Positions 8,502 to 16,880 of a DNA stretch of 64,000 nucleotides are shown piece after piece (the stretch's first letter is position 1; the number at the start of each line of letters is the position of its first letter). The stretch is from Janibacter sp. HTCC2649. GTDB taxonomy: Bacteria > Actinomycetota > Actinomycetes > Actinomycetales > Dermatophilaceae. The notes below the pieces were generated by a model, which searched no databases, was not told the origin of the DNA, and worked only from the letters and a program-made list of their open reading frames with translations. The position numbers and the translations under genes are program-made. Where the stretch lies: NCBI RefSeq assembly GCF_000152705.1, contig NZ_CH672413.1, positions 2,546,139 through 2,610,138 on the forward strand. The letters run 5' to 3'.

Positions 8502-9569
8502 TCAGCCGATCTTCGCTGTGTTGAGCTCGACCTTGACGGCGCCGGACTTCACGTCGGCCATGGCCTTGTCGACCGCGGCCTTCGCGTCGGCGGGAACGCT
8601 GTCGGCGAGCTTGATCGTGACACCGGTGTCGAAGCCGAGCAGGTAGTTGCCCTTCTCCTCGCCGGCCTTGATCTTGGCGAGGACCTCGGCGAGCGGCTTG
8701 GTGAAGTCGTACTCGACCGTCCCGCCGTAGTGGGGTCCGGCGGCGGCGGACTTGTCGGTGTACTTCGCCGTCACCCAGCCGTCACCCGCGGCGCGACCCT
8801 CGAAGGCCTGGAAGGTGCCCGTTGCGCCCTGGTTGAGGGAGCCGACGATGACGTCCGCACCCTGACCGAGGAGCTGGGTGGTGAACTGCTGGGCCTTGGC
8901 GGCGTCGTTGAAGTCACCGGTCCAGACAGGCTTGAGGGTGGTCGTGGCGCCGCCGTCCTTGATCGCCTGCTCCATGGCGTGAACCTCGGCCATCGAGAAG
9001 GGCAGCGAGAGGCCACCGACGTAGCCCACGGTGCCGGTCTTGCTCAGCTTGGAGGCGAGGATGCCGATGCCGTAGAAGCCGAGGTGGAACTGACGGTCGA
9101 TCGTCCAGACGTTGGCCGGCTGGTCCTTGGGGATGCCGTCGTACTCCGCGATGAAGTTCACGTCGGGGTTGTTCTTGGCGACCTTGGCGGTGGCGTCGTA
9201 GAACTGCGAGCCGTGCGTCCACACGACCGTGGCTCCGTCGCCGACAGCCTCGGTGAGGCGGGCCTCGACGTCGGGGACGGCAACCTTCTCGGTGAAGGAG
9301 ACCTCGGCACCGGCGCTCTTCGCGGCGTTGAGCGCCGTGAGACCGACGGCGTTGTAGTCGGCGTCGTTGGTCGGACCGGAGAAGATGGCAGCGACGACGG
9401 CCTTGTCACCGCCGCCCCCCTCCGCAGAGTCGGTGGTGTCATCGCCGCTGCCGCCGCACCCGGCGAGCACGAGGGCAGAGATCGAGGCGAAGGCGAGGGT
9501 GGTCGCAGCTCGGCGACTGAGTCGTCCCTGGGTGGTCAGGGTGGTCAGGGGGGAACGCGAACGGGTCAT
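8502..9569 (-). CDS. BMP family substrate-binding lipoprotein (nucleoside uptake)
   Basis: Extracytoplasmic binding lipoprotein of 355 residues, first gene of the operon. The signal peptide ends in lipobox LAGC, with lipidated Cys38, followed by a Gly/Ser/Asp linker. The body begins VVAAIFSGPTNDADYNAVG, as in BMP/PnrA-type receptors, and contains ADVIVGSLNQGATGTFQAF and YLLGFDTGVTIKL. PnrA-type members bind purine nucleosides; the exact ligand cannot be read here. AGAGGA lies 7 bases before the ATG. The operon order is binding protein, ATPase, permease, permease. Confidence 0.9.
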   Translation of the reverse strand: MTRSRSPLTTLTTQGRLSRRAATTLAFASISALVLAGCGGSGDDTTDSAEGGGGDKAVVAAIFSGPTNDADYNAVGLTALNAAKSAGAEVSFTEKVAVPDVEARLTEAVGDGATVVWTHGSQFYDATAKVAKNNPDVNFIAEYDGIPKDQPANVWTIDRQFHLGFYGIGILASKLSKTGTVGYVGGLSLPFSMAEVHAMEQAIKDGGATTTLKPVWTGDFNDAAKAQQFTTQLLGQGADVIVGSLNQGATGTFQAFEGRAAGDGWVTAKYTDKSAAAGPHYGGTVEYDFTKPLAEVLAKIKAGEEKGNYLLGFDTGVTIKLADSVPADAKAAVDKAMADVKSGAVKVELNTAKIG

Positions 9570-9819
9570 GGCTGGTCCTCTGCTGGCCGGAACGACTCTG
9601 GGGCCGAGTCGCTCGCACGGTGTGCCGAGCAGTCTGTTGCGTCCGTCGCGGTGGGCTCATTGGCAGCACCTGCCCAACGCGCCAGAGCCCTGTTGGCAGT
9701 CTCAACCGAAGGGAGCCCGTTGTGTTGCGTCCTGATGTCGACCCGATTGCAAACCTTGCCAAACCACGCCAAACCCACCAACCGTGCGGTATGCCGCCCG
9801 CTCGCCTTGTCGTCCCGGC

Positions 9820-11508
9820 TCAGGACGTGTGGGTGCGTTCTTCGTCGAGCATGGTGGCGAGGGCGTCGTCGATTTCTGCCTCTCGTTGGGCTTCGAGGCG
9901 TTCGCGGTCCTGCTCTTCGGCGGTCCACTCCTCGATCCAGGCTTCGATGACGTGGTCGGGTGGTTCGTTGGCCCAGGGATCGGGGGGTCCGGTGTCGAGG
10001 CGGGCGCGTTCCGCCGCGCCCTGATCAGCCGTCGCCTGCTTCTTTGCGCGCTCCCGCCGGATCTTGTTCAGGCGGGCGGGGAGGTCGCGGTCGTAGGAGC
10101 CGGGAGTGAGGTCCCAGGTGACGCACCGGCCGTGTTCGTCGGGTGGGTGCACGGTCGCGATGAAGCGCTTGTCGTGGACGTGGGTGTGGTGGCGTTGACA
10201 GAGCAGGGCCGCGTTGGCCAGGTCCGAATCCCCACCATCGACCCAATGAACCAGGTGGTGCGCCTTGGCCCACCCGGCCGGAACATCACAGCCGGGATAG
10301 GTGCAGTGCTTGTCGCGGTGCCACAGGGCGCGGCGCTGTGCCTTGGTGAACAACCGCACGGCCCGCCCCACGTCCAAGATTTCCCCGTTCGAGCCGAACA
10401 CGACCGGCAGGATGTCGGCGTCGCACGCGAGCTGGCGCACGACCGCCGGGGACAGCATCGTGGCCTGAGCGCGCGACACCATCACCCGTCCACGCCCGGA
10501 ACCCTCAGTTTCACGGTCGAGGTCGGGCGCAGTGTCAGTGTCTTCGTGGTCGGGGAAGTGGGCCAGGAGGTCGTCGAAGTCAATGTTGACGTGCAACGTC
10601 GTCGACGCCCCACCGGGTGAACTCTCCGCGGCAGCGTCTTCACCGGCGACTCGACCGCAGACCTCGGCCAACGCTTCCGCCCGACGCTGCTCAGCAGGTC
10701 GCAGGTCCCGCTCTCCCGTGACGTCATTCGGGGCTGGCTTGGACAACGGTCCGATCGCGGCCTCCAACGTGGCGGCCTGCTCCGGGGTCAATCCCAACCG
10801 GTACTCGGTGATGTCGGCGTCATTGATGCGCGGCGAGGTCAGGTACGCGGCCTTGCGCACCTTCTCCTGCATGTCATCGAACTCACCCTCCGCCCCGAAC
10901 ATCGCGATCAGGTGCGGGCGCAGCCGGCGCGCCTCAGCCTGACCCCACTGCACCCCGTGATCCAGGATCGCGTCCGCCACGGTGGGCACGGCCTCGGGGC
11001 GCAACTGGTCCTCGAGCTTGGCCATCTCCTTGAGCGCCGTCAACGCCAAGGCGGGACCGACCTCCCCGGTCAGGACCCGCGCCCACACCACACCCTCGGG
11101 CCGCTCCGGGTCCGCATACGCGCCCGCGCTGGGACCCGCCGTGGACCAGAGCCCGCCCGGCACCGAACACGCCACAGCCTGCGCCAACTGCGCAACCTGA
11201 CCCGCCCCGTCCTGTCGCAACGACGGTGCGTGCTCACGCACCCAGGAGTGGACCGACCCCACCCCGCGACGAGCGGACGTGAACTCACCCCGATGCGACG
11301 CCTCCGCGGTGACGCGCACCTGCGCGGCCCCCGCACGTGCCTTGACGTCATCGGCCAGACGCATGAACTCCGCCAACTCCGGCCCACTCAACCGGGTCAA
11401 CACATCCCCCAACGGACCCGCCCCCGAGCCGTCGGAAGCCAACGCGTCACGGGCACCCTCCAACGCTGCGCGCAGTCGCGCGACGTCGGTTGCGGGTGTC
11501 TCGTCCAT
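9820..11508 (-). CDS. DUF222 / 13E12-type protein with C-terminal HNH endonuclease domain
   Basis: Protein of 562 residues of the actinobacterial family that pairs an N-terminal DUF222 domain with a C-terminal HNH nuclease. The DUF222 part spans roughly residues 20-330. The HNH domain has CTYPGCDVPAGWAKAHH, then LVHWVDGGDSDLANAALLC and QRHHTHVH, giving the Cys-His metal ligands and catalytic His. A charged tail rich in Glu and Arg follows. These genes are multicopy in many actinobacterial genomes, and their biological role is not settled. ATG at 11508 is supported by an upstream promoter that would yield a leaderless mRNA; an in-frame GTG at 11532 is the alternative. Confidence 0.88.
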   Translation of the reverse strand: MDETPATDVARLRAALEGARDALASDGSGAGPLGDVLTRLSGPELAEFMRLADDVKARAGAAQVRVTAEASHRGEFTSARRGVGSVHSWVREHAPSLRQDGAGQVAQLAQAVACSVPGGLWSTAGPSAGAYADPERPEGVVWARVLTGEVGPALALTALKEMAKLEDQLRPEAVPTVADAILDHGVQWGQAEARRLRPHLIAMFGAEGEFDDMQEKVRKAAYLTSPRINDADITEYRLGLTPEQAATLEAAIGPLSKPAPNDVTGERDLRPAEQRRAEALAEVCGRVAGEDAAAESSPGGASTTLHVNIDFDDLLAHFPDHEDTDTAPDLDRETEGSGRGRVMVSRAQATMLSPAVVRQLACDADILPVVFGSNGEILDVGRAVRLFTKAQRRALWHRDKHCTYPGCDVPAGWAKAHHLVHWVDGGDSDLANAALLCQRHHTHVHDKRFIATVHPPDEHGRCVTWDLTPGSYDRDLPARLNKIRRERAKKQATADQGAAERARLDTGPPDPWANEPPDHVIEAWIEEWTAEEQDRERLEAQREAEIDDALATMLDEERTHTS

Positions 11509-11515
11509 GCCCCCA

Positions 11516-11545
11516 ATTGTCCTAGAACTCACGTTCGACTGTCAA
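11516..11545 (-). promoter_or_regulatory. Candidate promoter of the DUF222/HNH gene giving a leaderless transcript
   Basis: On the minus strand TTGACA (11545-11540) is followed after 18 bases by GACAAT (11521-11516). Seven bases later comes the ATG at 11508. With normal spacing, transcription would begin at or next to the start codon. Local AT content is higher than in the surroundings. Confidence 0.55.
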
Positions 11546-11671
11546 GCATTTTCGGCTACGCTCTGGGCTGAATTCCGAACTCTCACAACCGAATTCACGC
11601 CGCAGGCATCGCGAGCAAGCCAGTCGTCAACCGGCCAGAATCCACGCTAACAACGCCCACCGACAGGCGCC

Positions 11672-12496
11672 TCAGGCGCCATCCAACGGCCCGAGCCGAC
11701 GAGCGAAGAGGGCCTCCAGCTCGGCGAAATGCCGCTCGGTCGCGCCCTCGTCATACATCGCCGTGTCCGACATCGTGTAGCCGTGCGCCGCACCCGAATA
11801 GATCTCGTTGCTGGCGACCAACCCTGCCGACGTCAACGCCGCACCCAGGGCCGCAACGGCCTCAGGAGGCATCGACCGGTCCTGGTCCGCGTGCCCGAAC
11901 ACGAACTCCGCGCGAGCACTCCCCAGCCCGAGGTGAGGGCTGTCGTCCGTGTCGGTCACCAATCCACCACCGTGGAAGCCACCCACCGCCGCAACACCCG
12001 GGTCGAGGTTCGCCGTGCGCATCGCGAGGCGCGCCCCCATGCAGTAGCCCGTCGTGCCGGCGGCCCCACCAGCCACGCCGTCGAGCCCTCGAAGGGCTTT
12101 GAGGTATGCCGGGATGTCCCGTTCCGCCTGCTCCGCACCGAGGCGCTGGACTCGCGGTGACGCCAGCGCGAAGAACTCCTCACGGGCACCCGGCTCGGTG
12201 AGATCCCGCTGCGGCGCGAGGTCTGCGGCCCGACCCTCACGGAAGAAGAGGTTGGGTGCCAGGACGACATAACCCCAGTCCGCGATCTGCTGGGACATCT
12301 CTGCGATGCGCGGCCGGAGCCCGATCGCATCCATGAAGAAGAGGACACCCGGGAGGTCGCCGTGACCCCTTCGCTCTGGGGCAGCCAGACGCTCGGCACT
12401 CGGGCGGGCGACGTAGGCCTCGGCCACCCCGCCATCGGGCATGACGATCTCGATGGTCTCCACCCCAGCAGTCTGCACCCGCCCGAGAGGAGTCAT
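11672..12496 (-). CDS. Dienelactone hydrolase family protein
   Basis: Cytosolic alpha/beta hydrolase of 274 residues. The nucleophile elbow is GYCMGARL with cysteine (Cys152) in place of serine, as in dienelactone hydrolases. Asp204 in GHADQDRSM and His238 in SGAAHGYTM complete the triad. Classical members open dienelactones in chloroaromatic breakdown; many homologues have other ester substrates. The start codon overlaps the stop of the MFS gene (TGATG), so the two are coupled and probably share MarR control. The pairing with an exporter suggests handling of an aromatic or electrophilic compound, which is inference. Confidence 0.85.
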   Translation of the reverse strand: MTPLGRVQTAGVETIEIVMPDGGVAEAYVARPSAERLAAPERRGHGDLPGVLFFMDAIGLRPRIAEMSQQIADWGYVVLAPNLFFREGRAADLAPQRDLTEPGAREEFFALASPRVQRLGAEQAERDIPAYLKALRGLDGVAGGAAGTTGYCMGARLAMRTANLDPGVAAVGGFHGGGLVTDTDDSPHLGLGSARAEFVFGHADQDRSMPPEAVAALGAALTSAGLVASNEIYSGAAHGYTMSDTAMYDEGATERHFAELEALFARRLGPLDGA

Positions 12497-13716
12497 CAGT
12501 CGGTGAGCGACAGGGCCATGGCCTCGTCGAGCCGTTCTTCCTCGACCGACTCCTCACGATCGAGGTGAGCGAGAGACGAGCGGCCGGCATACAGGACAAC
12601 GATGGCGAGCGCGACGGCACCTGCGCCGACCCAGAAAGGAAGGTGCGGGCTGACTTCTTCGCCGAGCTTTCCGGCGAGCCACGGAGCAACGGCACCACCG
12701 GAGAAGCGCACGAACGAATACGCCGCGGACGCCACCCCACGCTCCACCGGGGCGGCCTTCATGACCGACTCGGTGATGAGGGTGTTGTTGATGCCGAGCG
12801 CGAACCCAGCCAGGACGACTCCGACGATGAGGACCGGCTTCGAGGACGTGAAGATGCCCATGGACGCGAGAATCACCGCGAACGCCGCCATCGCGCCATA
12901 GATCGAGCGCAGCGACCCGAATCGGTGCTGCAGGCGCGGCGCGACGAAGACCGACGAGAACGCGAGCATCGCGCCCCACCCGAAAAAGATCAGGCCGATC
13001 TGGATGGCACCCAGCCCCAGCGGGAACGGCGTGAACGCGAGCAGCGTGAAGAACCCGAAGTTGTAGAGCATCGCCGTGAGCGCGACGTGCAGCAGCCCGC
13101 GGTGACGCAGCGCGCGGATCGGGTCCGCGAGGCTCGTCGGCTTTCCCTCCGGAGGAGTCGCCGGGAGCATGAACGTCGTCAGCACCAGCGCAAGAACCAT
13201 GAGTCCGGCGACACCGAAGAACGGCCCACGCCAGGACAGCTCGCCGAGGAGCCCGCCGATGAGCGGGCCCGTGGCGATGCCGACACCGAGCGCCGCCTCG
13301 AACAGGATGATCGCCTGCGCCGTCGAACCACGCGCTGACCGGACGATGGTGGCCAGGGCCGTTGCGACGAAGAGCGCATTGCCGAGCCCCCACACGGCGC
13401 GGAAGATGACGATGCCGGTGACACCGTCCTGGGTGCCGGCGAGTGCCGAGCCGACGATGATGATCGCGAGTCCGGCGAGCAGGGTGCGCTTGGCGCCGAT
13501 CCGGCTCGAGACCGCGCCGGTGAGCAGCATCGCCACCCCCATGACGGCCATGTAGCTCGTGAAGAGCAGCGACACCTGCGACGGCGACGCGCCGAGATCA
13601 TCGGCAATGGGCTTGAGGATCGGGTCCACCAGGCCAATGCCCATGAACGCGATGACGGAGGCGAAGGCCACTGCCCACACGGGCCGCGGCTGACGCCACA
13701 TCGAGGTTTCACTCAT
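12496..13716 (-). CDS. MFS transporter (drug/proton antiporter type)
   Basis: Membrane transporter of 406 residues with 12 hydrophobic segments. The MFS loop motif is seen as GAVSSRIGAKRTLLAG between helices 2 and 3, and GPLIGGLLGELSWRGPFF resembles the helix-5 antiporter motif of exporters. It has a short cytoplasmic tail. AGGAAG lies upstream of the ATG. It is the middle gene of a marR-MFS-hydrolase operon. Export of a toxic compound sensed by the MarR protein is the likely role; the substrate is unknown. Confidence 0.85.
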   Translation of the reverse strand: MSETSMWRQPRPVWAVAFASVIAFMGIGLVDPILKPIADDLGASPSQVSLLFTSYMAVMGVAMLLTGAVSSRIGAKRTLLAGLAIIIVGSALAGTQDGVTGIVIFRAVWGLGNALFVATALATIVRSARGSTAQAIILFEAALGVGIATGPLIGGLLGELSWRGPFFGVAGLMVLALVLTTFMLPATPPEGKPTSLADPIRALRHRGLLHVALTAMLYNFGFFTLLAFTPFPLGLGAIQIGLIFFGWGAMLAFSSVFVAPRLQHRFGSLRSIYGAMAAFAVILASMGIFTSSKPVLIVGVVLAGFALGINNTLITESVMKAAPVERGVASAAYSFVRFSGGAVAPWLAGKLGEEVSPHLPFWVGAGAVALAIVVLYAGRSSLAHLDREESVEEERLDEAMALSLTD

Positions 13717-13727
13717 GTCTGAACTTC

Positions 13728-13746
13728 CTATATTGATTGGCTATAC
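13728..13746. promoter_or_regulatory. Possible MarR operator upstream of the MFS gene
   Basis: An AT-rich imperfect palindrome, CTATATTGATTGGCTATAC, lies 12 bp before the MFS start in otherwise GC-rich DNA. A related AT-rich stretch (ACTACATAGG, 14239-14248) lies just before the marR start. Both are plausible MarR sites; neither is a perfect palindrome. Confidence 0.35.
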
Positions 13747-13805
13747 ATCTGGGTATGCCGCTGGGCTGGCTTGCGATCGAGGGTTGCCTCGGGTGCCCGG
13801 CTCGG

Positions 13806-14237
13806 TCAGGTGATGAGCGAGTCGACGATGCCGATGGCCCGGGTGAGGGTGGCGGCGTCGCGCTGGCTCAGGCCCTCGAGGAGCGGCGTGATGGCTGCCG
13901 TGCGCGAGGCGCGTGCCGTGGCCAGCTCACTCTCACCCTTGGCCGACAGGGCGATGAGGCTGGCCCGCGCGTCGTCCGGATCGGGAGTGCGGGTGAGCCA
14001 GCCGTGCTGCTCAGCCCGCTGGATCTGTGACGTCATCGTCGGCTGGCTGCAGTGGTCGGCCTCGGCCAGGTCGCCGATGCGGGCCGGGCCGATGTCTCCG
14101 ACGAGGGCAAGGAGTCGCATCTGCGCCGGCGGCACCTCCAGGTGCGCGTTCCGCGTGGCCCACCGGTGCAGCCGCGCCACGGTCCGCAACAGCTGATCGC
14201 CGTCCACGGTCACTCCTTCGTTGATCACTCTACCCAT
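13806..14237 (-). CDS. MarR family transcriptional regulator
   Basis: DNA-binding regulator of 143 residues. The winged helix-turn-helix covers about residues 30-95: LALVGDIGPARIGDLAEADH, then CSQPTMTSQIQRAEQHGWL and RTPDPDDARASLIALSAKG, the wing with its DxRA motif. N- and C-terminal helices form the dimer interface. I chose ATG at 14237 (MGRVINEG), because the longer frame upstream runs through a repeated hairpin element shared with 4794-4822. It is first in an operon with the MFS exporter and hydrolase, so it probably senses their substrate and represses the operon. Confidence 0.88.
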   Translation of the reverse strand: MGRVINEGVTVDGDQLLRTVARLHRWATRNAHLEVPPAQMRLLALVGDIGPARIGDLAEADHCSQPTMTSQIQRAEQHGWLTRTPDPDDARASLIALSAKGESELATARASRTAAITPLLEGLSQRDAATLTRAIGIVDSLIT

Positions 14238-14285
14238 ACTACATAGGTTCCCAATGTTGTTCACCTTCTCCTCATGTTCCGATAC

Positions 14286-14314
14286 GCGCTCAGTTGCTCC
14301 TTCGTCGCAAACGC
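14286..14314. repeat. Second copy of the conserved hairpin loop found at 4794-4822
   Basis: These 29 bases are the exact reverse complement of 4794-4822. Flanking GATACGCGC and GCACGCATC pair imperfectly, giving a shorter and weaker stem than at the first site. It lies in the divergent region between marR and the flavin monooxygenase gene. Confidence 0.8.
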
Positions 14315-14386
14315 ACGCATCGCAACATGTGGAGAGGCGTGGTTGCGGCATACCTGAGCGTTCGTGGGCGTTCTGGAAGCGTGGAT

Positions 14387-15448
14387 GTGTGGGACTCGAT
14401 CGTGATCGGGGCGGGCCAGGGTGGACTGGCCGCGTCCTACTTCCTCAACCAGCGGGGCGTCGACCACCTCGTGCTCGACAGCAACCCGCGACCCGGCGGC
14501 GCGTGGCAGCACCGGTGGGACTCGCTCACGATGCACGAGGTGCATGGCGTTGCCGACCTCCCCGGCGACCCCGCACCCGGTCGCTCGAGCGAGCGCGCCA
14601 ATGTTGCCGTGCCGAACTACTTCGCCGACTACGAGCAGCGGCACGAGCTGCGCGTCGTGCGACCGGTCGAGGTCACCGAGGTCACGAGCGCGGGCGCTCT
14701 GCTGGTCGTCCACGCCGGCGAGCGCGCGTGGCGAACCCGGACCCTCGTCAACGCCACCGGGACATGGACGAGCCCGAACTGGCCGCGTTACCCCGGGGCC
14801 GAGGTCTTCCGGGGAGAGCAGTTCCACACCGCCACCTACCCCGGGCCGGAGTATCTGCGCGGCAAGCGGATCATCGTCGTCGGCGCGGGGGCGTCGGCCG
14901 TGCAGTTCATCGGCGAGCTCGCGCCGATCGCCGACGTGGCCTGGGTGACCCGGCGACCTCCGGTGTGGCGCACGGAGGAATTCGGGCCGCAGACGGGCCT
15001 GCAGATCGTCACCGAGGTCGAGAAGCGCGTCGTCGCCGGCCTGCCGCCGAGCAGCGTCGTCGGGGCGACGGGGCTCATGCTGCGCGCACACGAACAGGAG
15101 GCGGCCGAGCTCGGCGCCTACGACGATCCCCTGCCCATCTTCGAGCGCCTGGTCCCAGAGGGTGCGCAGTGGGCCGACGGCACGGTCGAGGCCGCCGACA
15201 CCATCCTGTGGGCGACCGGATTCCGTTCTGCCGTGGACCATCTGGAACCTCTGGGTCTGCGCGGACCTCTCGGCGGCATCCCCCTGGAGCGCGTCCCGGG
15301 CAACGTCCAGGCCGCGACGACGGCCGTCCACGACCGACGGGTCCACCTCATTGGCTACGGCCCGTCCGCGAGCACGATCGGCGCCAGTCGCGCAGCCCGT
15401 CGCGCGGCGCTCGAAGTCGCCCAGCAGGTCACCGACCGCGCATCCTGA
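14387..15448 (+). CDS. FAD-dependent monooxygenase-like flavoprotein (CzcO/FMO-like)
   Basis: Flavoprotein of 353 residues. The N-terminal FAD-binding motif is SIVIGAGQGGLAASYFL, followed by LDSNPRPGGAWQHRWDS; a second Rossmann motif, IIVVGAGASAVQF, should bind NADPH. The later signature LWATGFR is typical of flavin monooxygenases. The protein lacks obvious membrane segments. GTG at 14387 is favoured because GGAAG lies 8 bases upstream; GTG at 14381 is possible. Homologues oxygenate small N- or S-containing compounds or ketones; the substrate is unknown. It is transcribed away from marR and ends 140 bp before the convergent MOSC gene. Confidence 0.8.
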   Translation: MWDSIVIGAGQGGLAASYFLNQRGVDHLVLDSNPRPGGAWQHRWDSLTMHEVHGVADLPGDPAPGRSSERANVAVPNYFADYEQRHELRVVRPVEVTEVTSAGALLVVHAGERAWRTRTLVNATGTWTSPNWPRYPGAEVFRGEQFHTATYPGPEYLRGKRIIVVGAGASAVQFIGELAPIADVAWVTRRPPVWRTEEFGPQTGLQIVTEVEKRVVAGLPPSSVVGATGLMLRAHEQEAAELGAYDDPLPIFERLVPEGAQWADGTVEAADTILWATGFRSAVDHLEPLGLRGPLGGIPLERVPGNVQAATTAVHDRRVHLIGYGPSASTIGASRAARRAALEVAQQVTDRAS

Positions 15449-15453
15449 CCACG

Positions 15454-15563
15454 CGACTTCGTGCCCCGCACGGACACGGACCGCGAGGCGACTTCGTGCC
15501 CCAGACGGACGCGGCCCCACGGCCGAAGGCCTCCCTGAACGTGTCCGTGTGGGGCACGAAGTC
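15454..15563. repeat. REP-like inverted repeat, copy 1
   Basis: Left arms at 15454-15477 and 15489-15510 begin CGACTTCGTGCCCC; the right arm is at 15541-15563 (ends GGGGCACGAAGTC). The left arm is present twice and the right arm once. It lies between the convergent flavin monooxygenase and MOSC genes, a place where a two-way terminator would be expected. Confidence 0.85.
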
Positions 15564-15588
15564 AAGCAACCACGGGACGGGAGGGGAG

Positions 15589-16350
15589 TCAGCCGAGGGA
15601 GACGCGCCCTGGCGTCACGACTCTCGCGCCGAAGCCGAAGGGCAGGCGGCCGTCAGCAGCCTTCACGTGCTCAAGCAGTCGCGAATTGCGTTCTCCCGTC
15701 ACGGGATCAAGGTCGATGACGGCGCAGCGCTCCAACGGCTCGCCGACCTCGACGACCGCATCGCCCAGCTGAAGCCTCACCCCCGGTTCCGGGTCCTCGT
15801 CCGAGTCGAGAGTGACGGTGGCCCGGAAGCGGACATCGAGAGCCGGCGGAACGGCATACCCAGTGTTTCTGAGAGCCTCGCAGAGGCGACGCAAGGCACC
15901 CGTGGTGACGATGGAGATCGGGTCGGCGTAGACGACGTCGCCGCGTTCGGCGCGCGCCAAGACCACGTCACGTCCGAGGTGCGAGGAAAAGACGGCGTTG
16001 AGTGCGGTGTCCTGCAACCGAATCCGTGCGCCACGCCCCCAATAGTCAGCGACGGGTATGCCGGCCCACGCAGAGCGTGGGACCCGCGCAGCGTCTCGCG
16101 TCGCCGCTTCCGTCGTCTGCCCGTCCGGGGTGGTCACGGACAGGCGGTCGCCGAGGTCGCGCGCGACGAGCTGGACGAGCGAAGGGTTCTCGACGGTGCG
16201 CAGGACACGTGCCGCGGCCCTGTCGACGAGGCACCAGGTGCGGTCGCCGACAGGGCCGTGGTCGTCGAGCTCGATCTCGTCGCGGTCGGTGTGGCGGGTG
16301 CCCTTGATGAGGGCGAGACCGAGCCGTTCGACGCGCAGACGAGAGGTCAC
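15589..16350 (-). CDS. MOSC domain-containing protein
   Basis: Protein of 253 residues with an N-terminal beta-barrel part (VERLGLALIKGTRH, GDRTWCLVD) and a MOSC domain in the C-terminal half, with VYADPISIVTTGALRRL, DVRFRATVTL and PLERCAVIDLDPVTGERN. The Cys in this last block matches the conserved MOSC cysteine. MOSC proteins handle molybdenum-cofactor sulfur or reduce N-hydroxylated substrates. GTG at 16350 overlaps the OsmC stop as GTGA, so the two are translated together. Confidence 0.85.
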   Translation of the reverse strand: MTSRLRVERLGLALIKGTRHTDRDEIELDDHGPVGDRTWCLVDRAAARVLRTVENPSLVQLVARDLGDRLSVTTPDGQTTEAATRDAARVPRSAWAGIPVADYWGRGARIRLQDTALNAVFSSHLGRDVVLARAERGDVVYADPISIVTTGALRRLCEALRNTGYAVPPALDVRFRATVTLDSDEDPEPGVRLQLGDAVVEVGEPLERCAVIDLDPVTGERNSRLLEHVKAADGRLPFGFGARVVTPGRVSLG

Positions 16351-16778
16351 TCGGAGAGCTTGGCCTCGAGCGTGATCGGGACGGCCGACAGGGCCTGGCT
16401 CACGGGGCAGTTCGCCTTGGCGTCCTCGGCTGCGGCCTGGAAGTCCTCGGCCGACATGCCGGGCACGGCGCCGACGACGTTGAGCGCGATACCGGTGATG
16501 CCGGTGCCGGGAACGAACGTCACGGCGGCGGTGGTGTCGAGGGTGGTCGGCGGGGTGCCGGCCTTGGCGAGCCCGTTGGAGAAGGCCATGTTGAAGCAGG
16601 ACGAGTGCGCCGCGGCGATGAGCTCCTCGGGGCTGGTCTTGCCGTTGGCCTCCTCGGCGCGCGAGGGCCAGTTGACGTCGAACGTGCCGATGCCGGACGA
16701 CTCGAGCGTGACCTGACCGTTGCCGGTGAAGAGGTCGCCCTCCCAGTGGTTCGTGGCGGTGCGGGTGGTTCCTGCCAT
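16347..16778 (-). CDS. OsmC family peroxiredoxin (organic hydroperoxide resistance)
   Basis: Protein of 143 residues. Two conserved cysteines, in AAHSSCFNMAFSN and AKANCPVSQAL, form the peroxidatic and resolving pair of OsmC/Ohr thiol peroxidases. The rest (TSPEELIAAAHSSC, GTGITGIALNVVG) matches the OsmC branch. It reduces organic hydroperoxides with dihydrolipoyl or similar thiols in the cytoplasm. ATG at 16778 has AAGGAG 6 bases upstream; the longer frame is not needed. First gene of a two-gene operon with the MOSC gene. Confidence 0.92.
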   Translation of the reverse strand: MAGTTRTATNHWEGDLFTGNGQVTLESSGIGTFDVNWPSRAEEANGKTSPEELIAAAHSSCFNMAFSNGLAKAGTPPTTLDTTAAVTFVPGTGITGIALNVVGAVPGMSAEDFQAAAEDAKANCPVSQALSAVPITLEAKLSE

Positions 16779-16880
16779 GAGGGACTCCTTGTTCGAGGTG
16801 GACTTCCTGCCCTCATCCTCGTCGTGCCCCTCGGTGGCACACAAGGGCGGGGGTCGACTGAGGGTGCGGCAAGGGTGCGG

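Noticed and set aside
11729-11765. DEGATER residues in the dienelactone hydrolase, also readable in the 29-nt repeat
   Set aside because: The DNA differs (different codons); in the hydrolase this is an ordinary part of the fold near the C-terminus. The match is coincidence at protein level.
14221-16716. Plus-strand frame of 831 codons over the monooxygenase, MOSC and OsmC genes
   Set aside because: It crosses three well-supported genes in other frames and includes a REP-like element; no protein family is visible.
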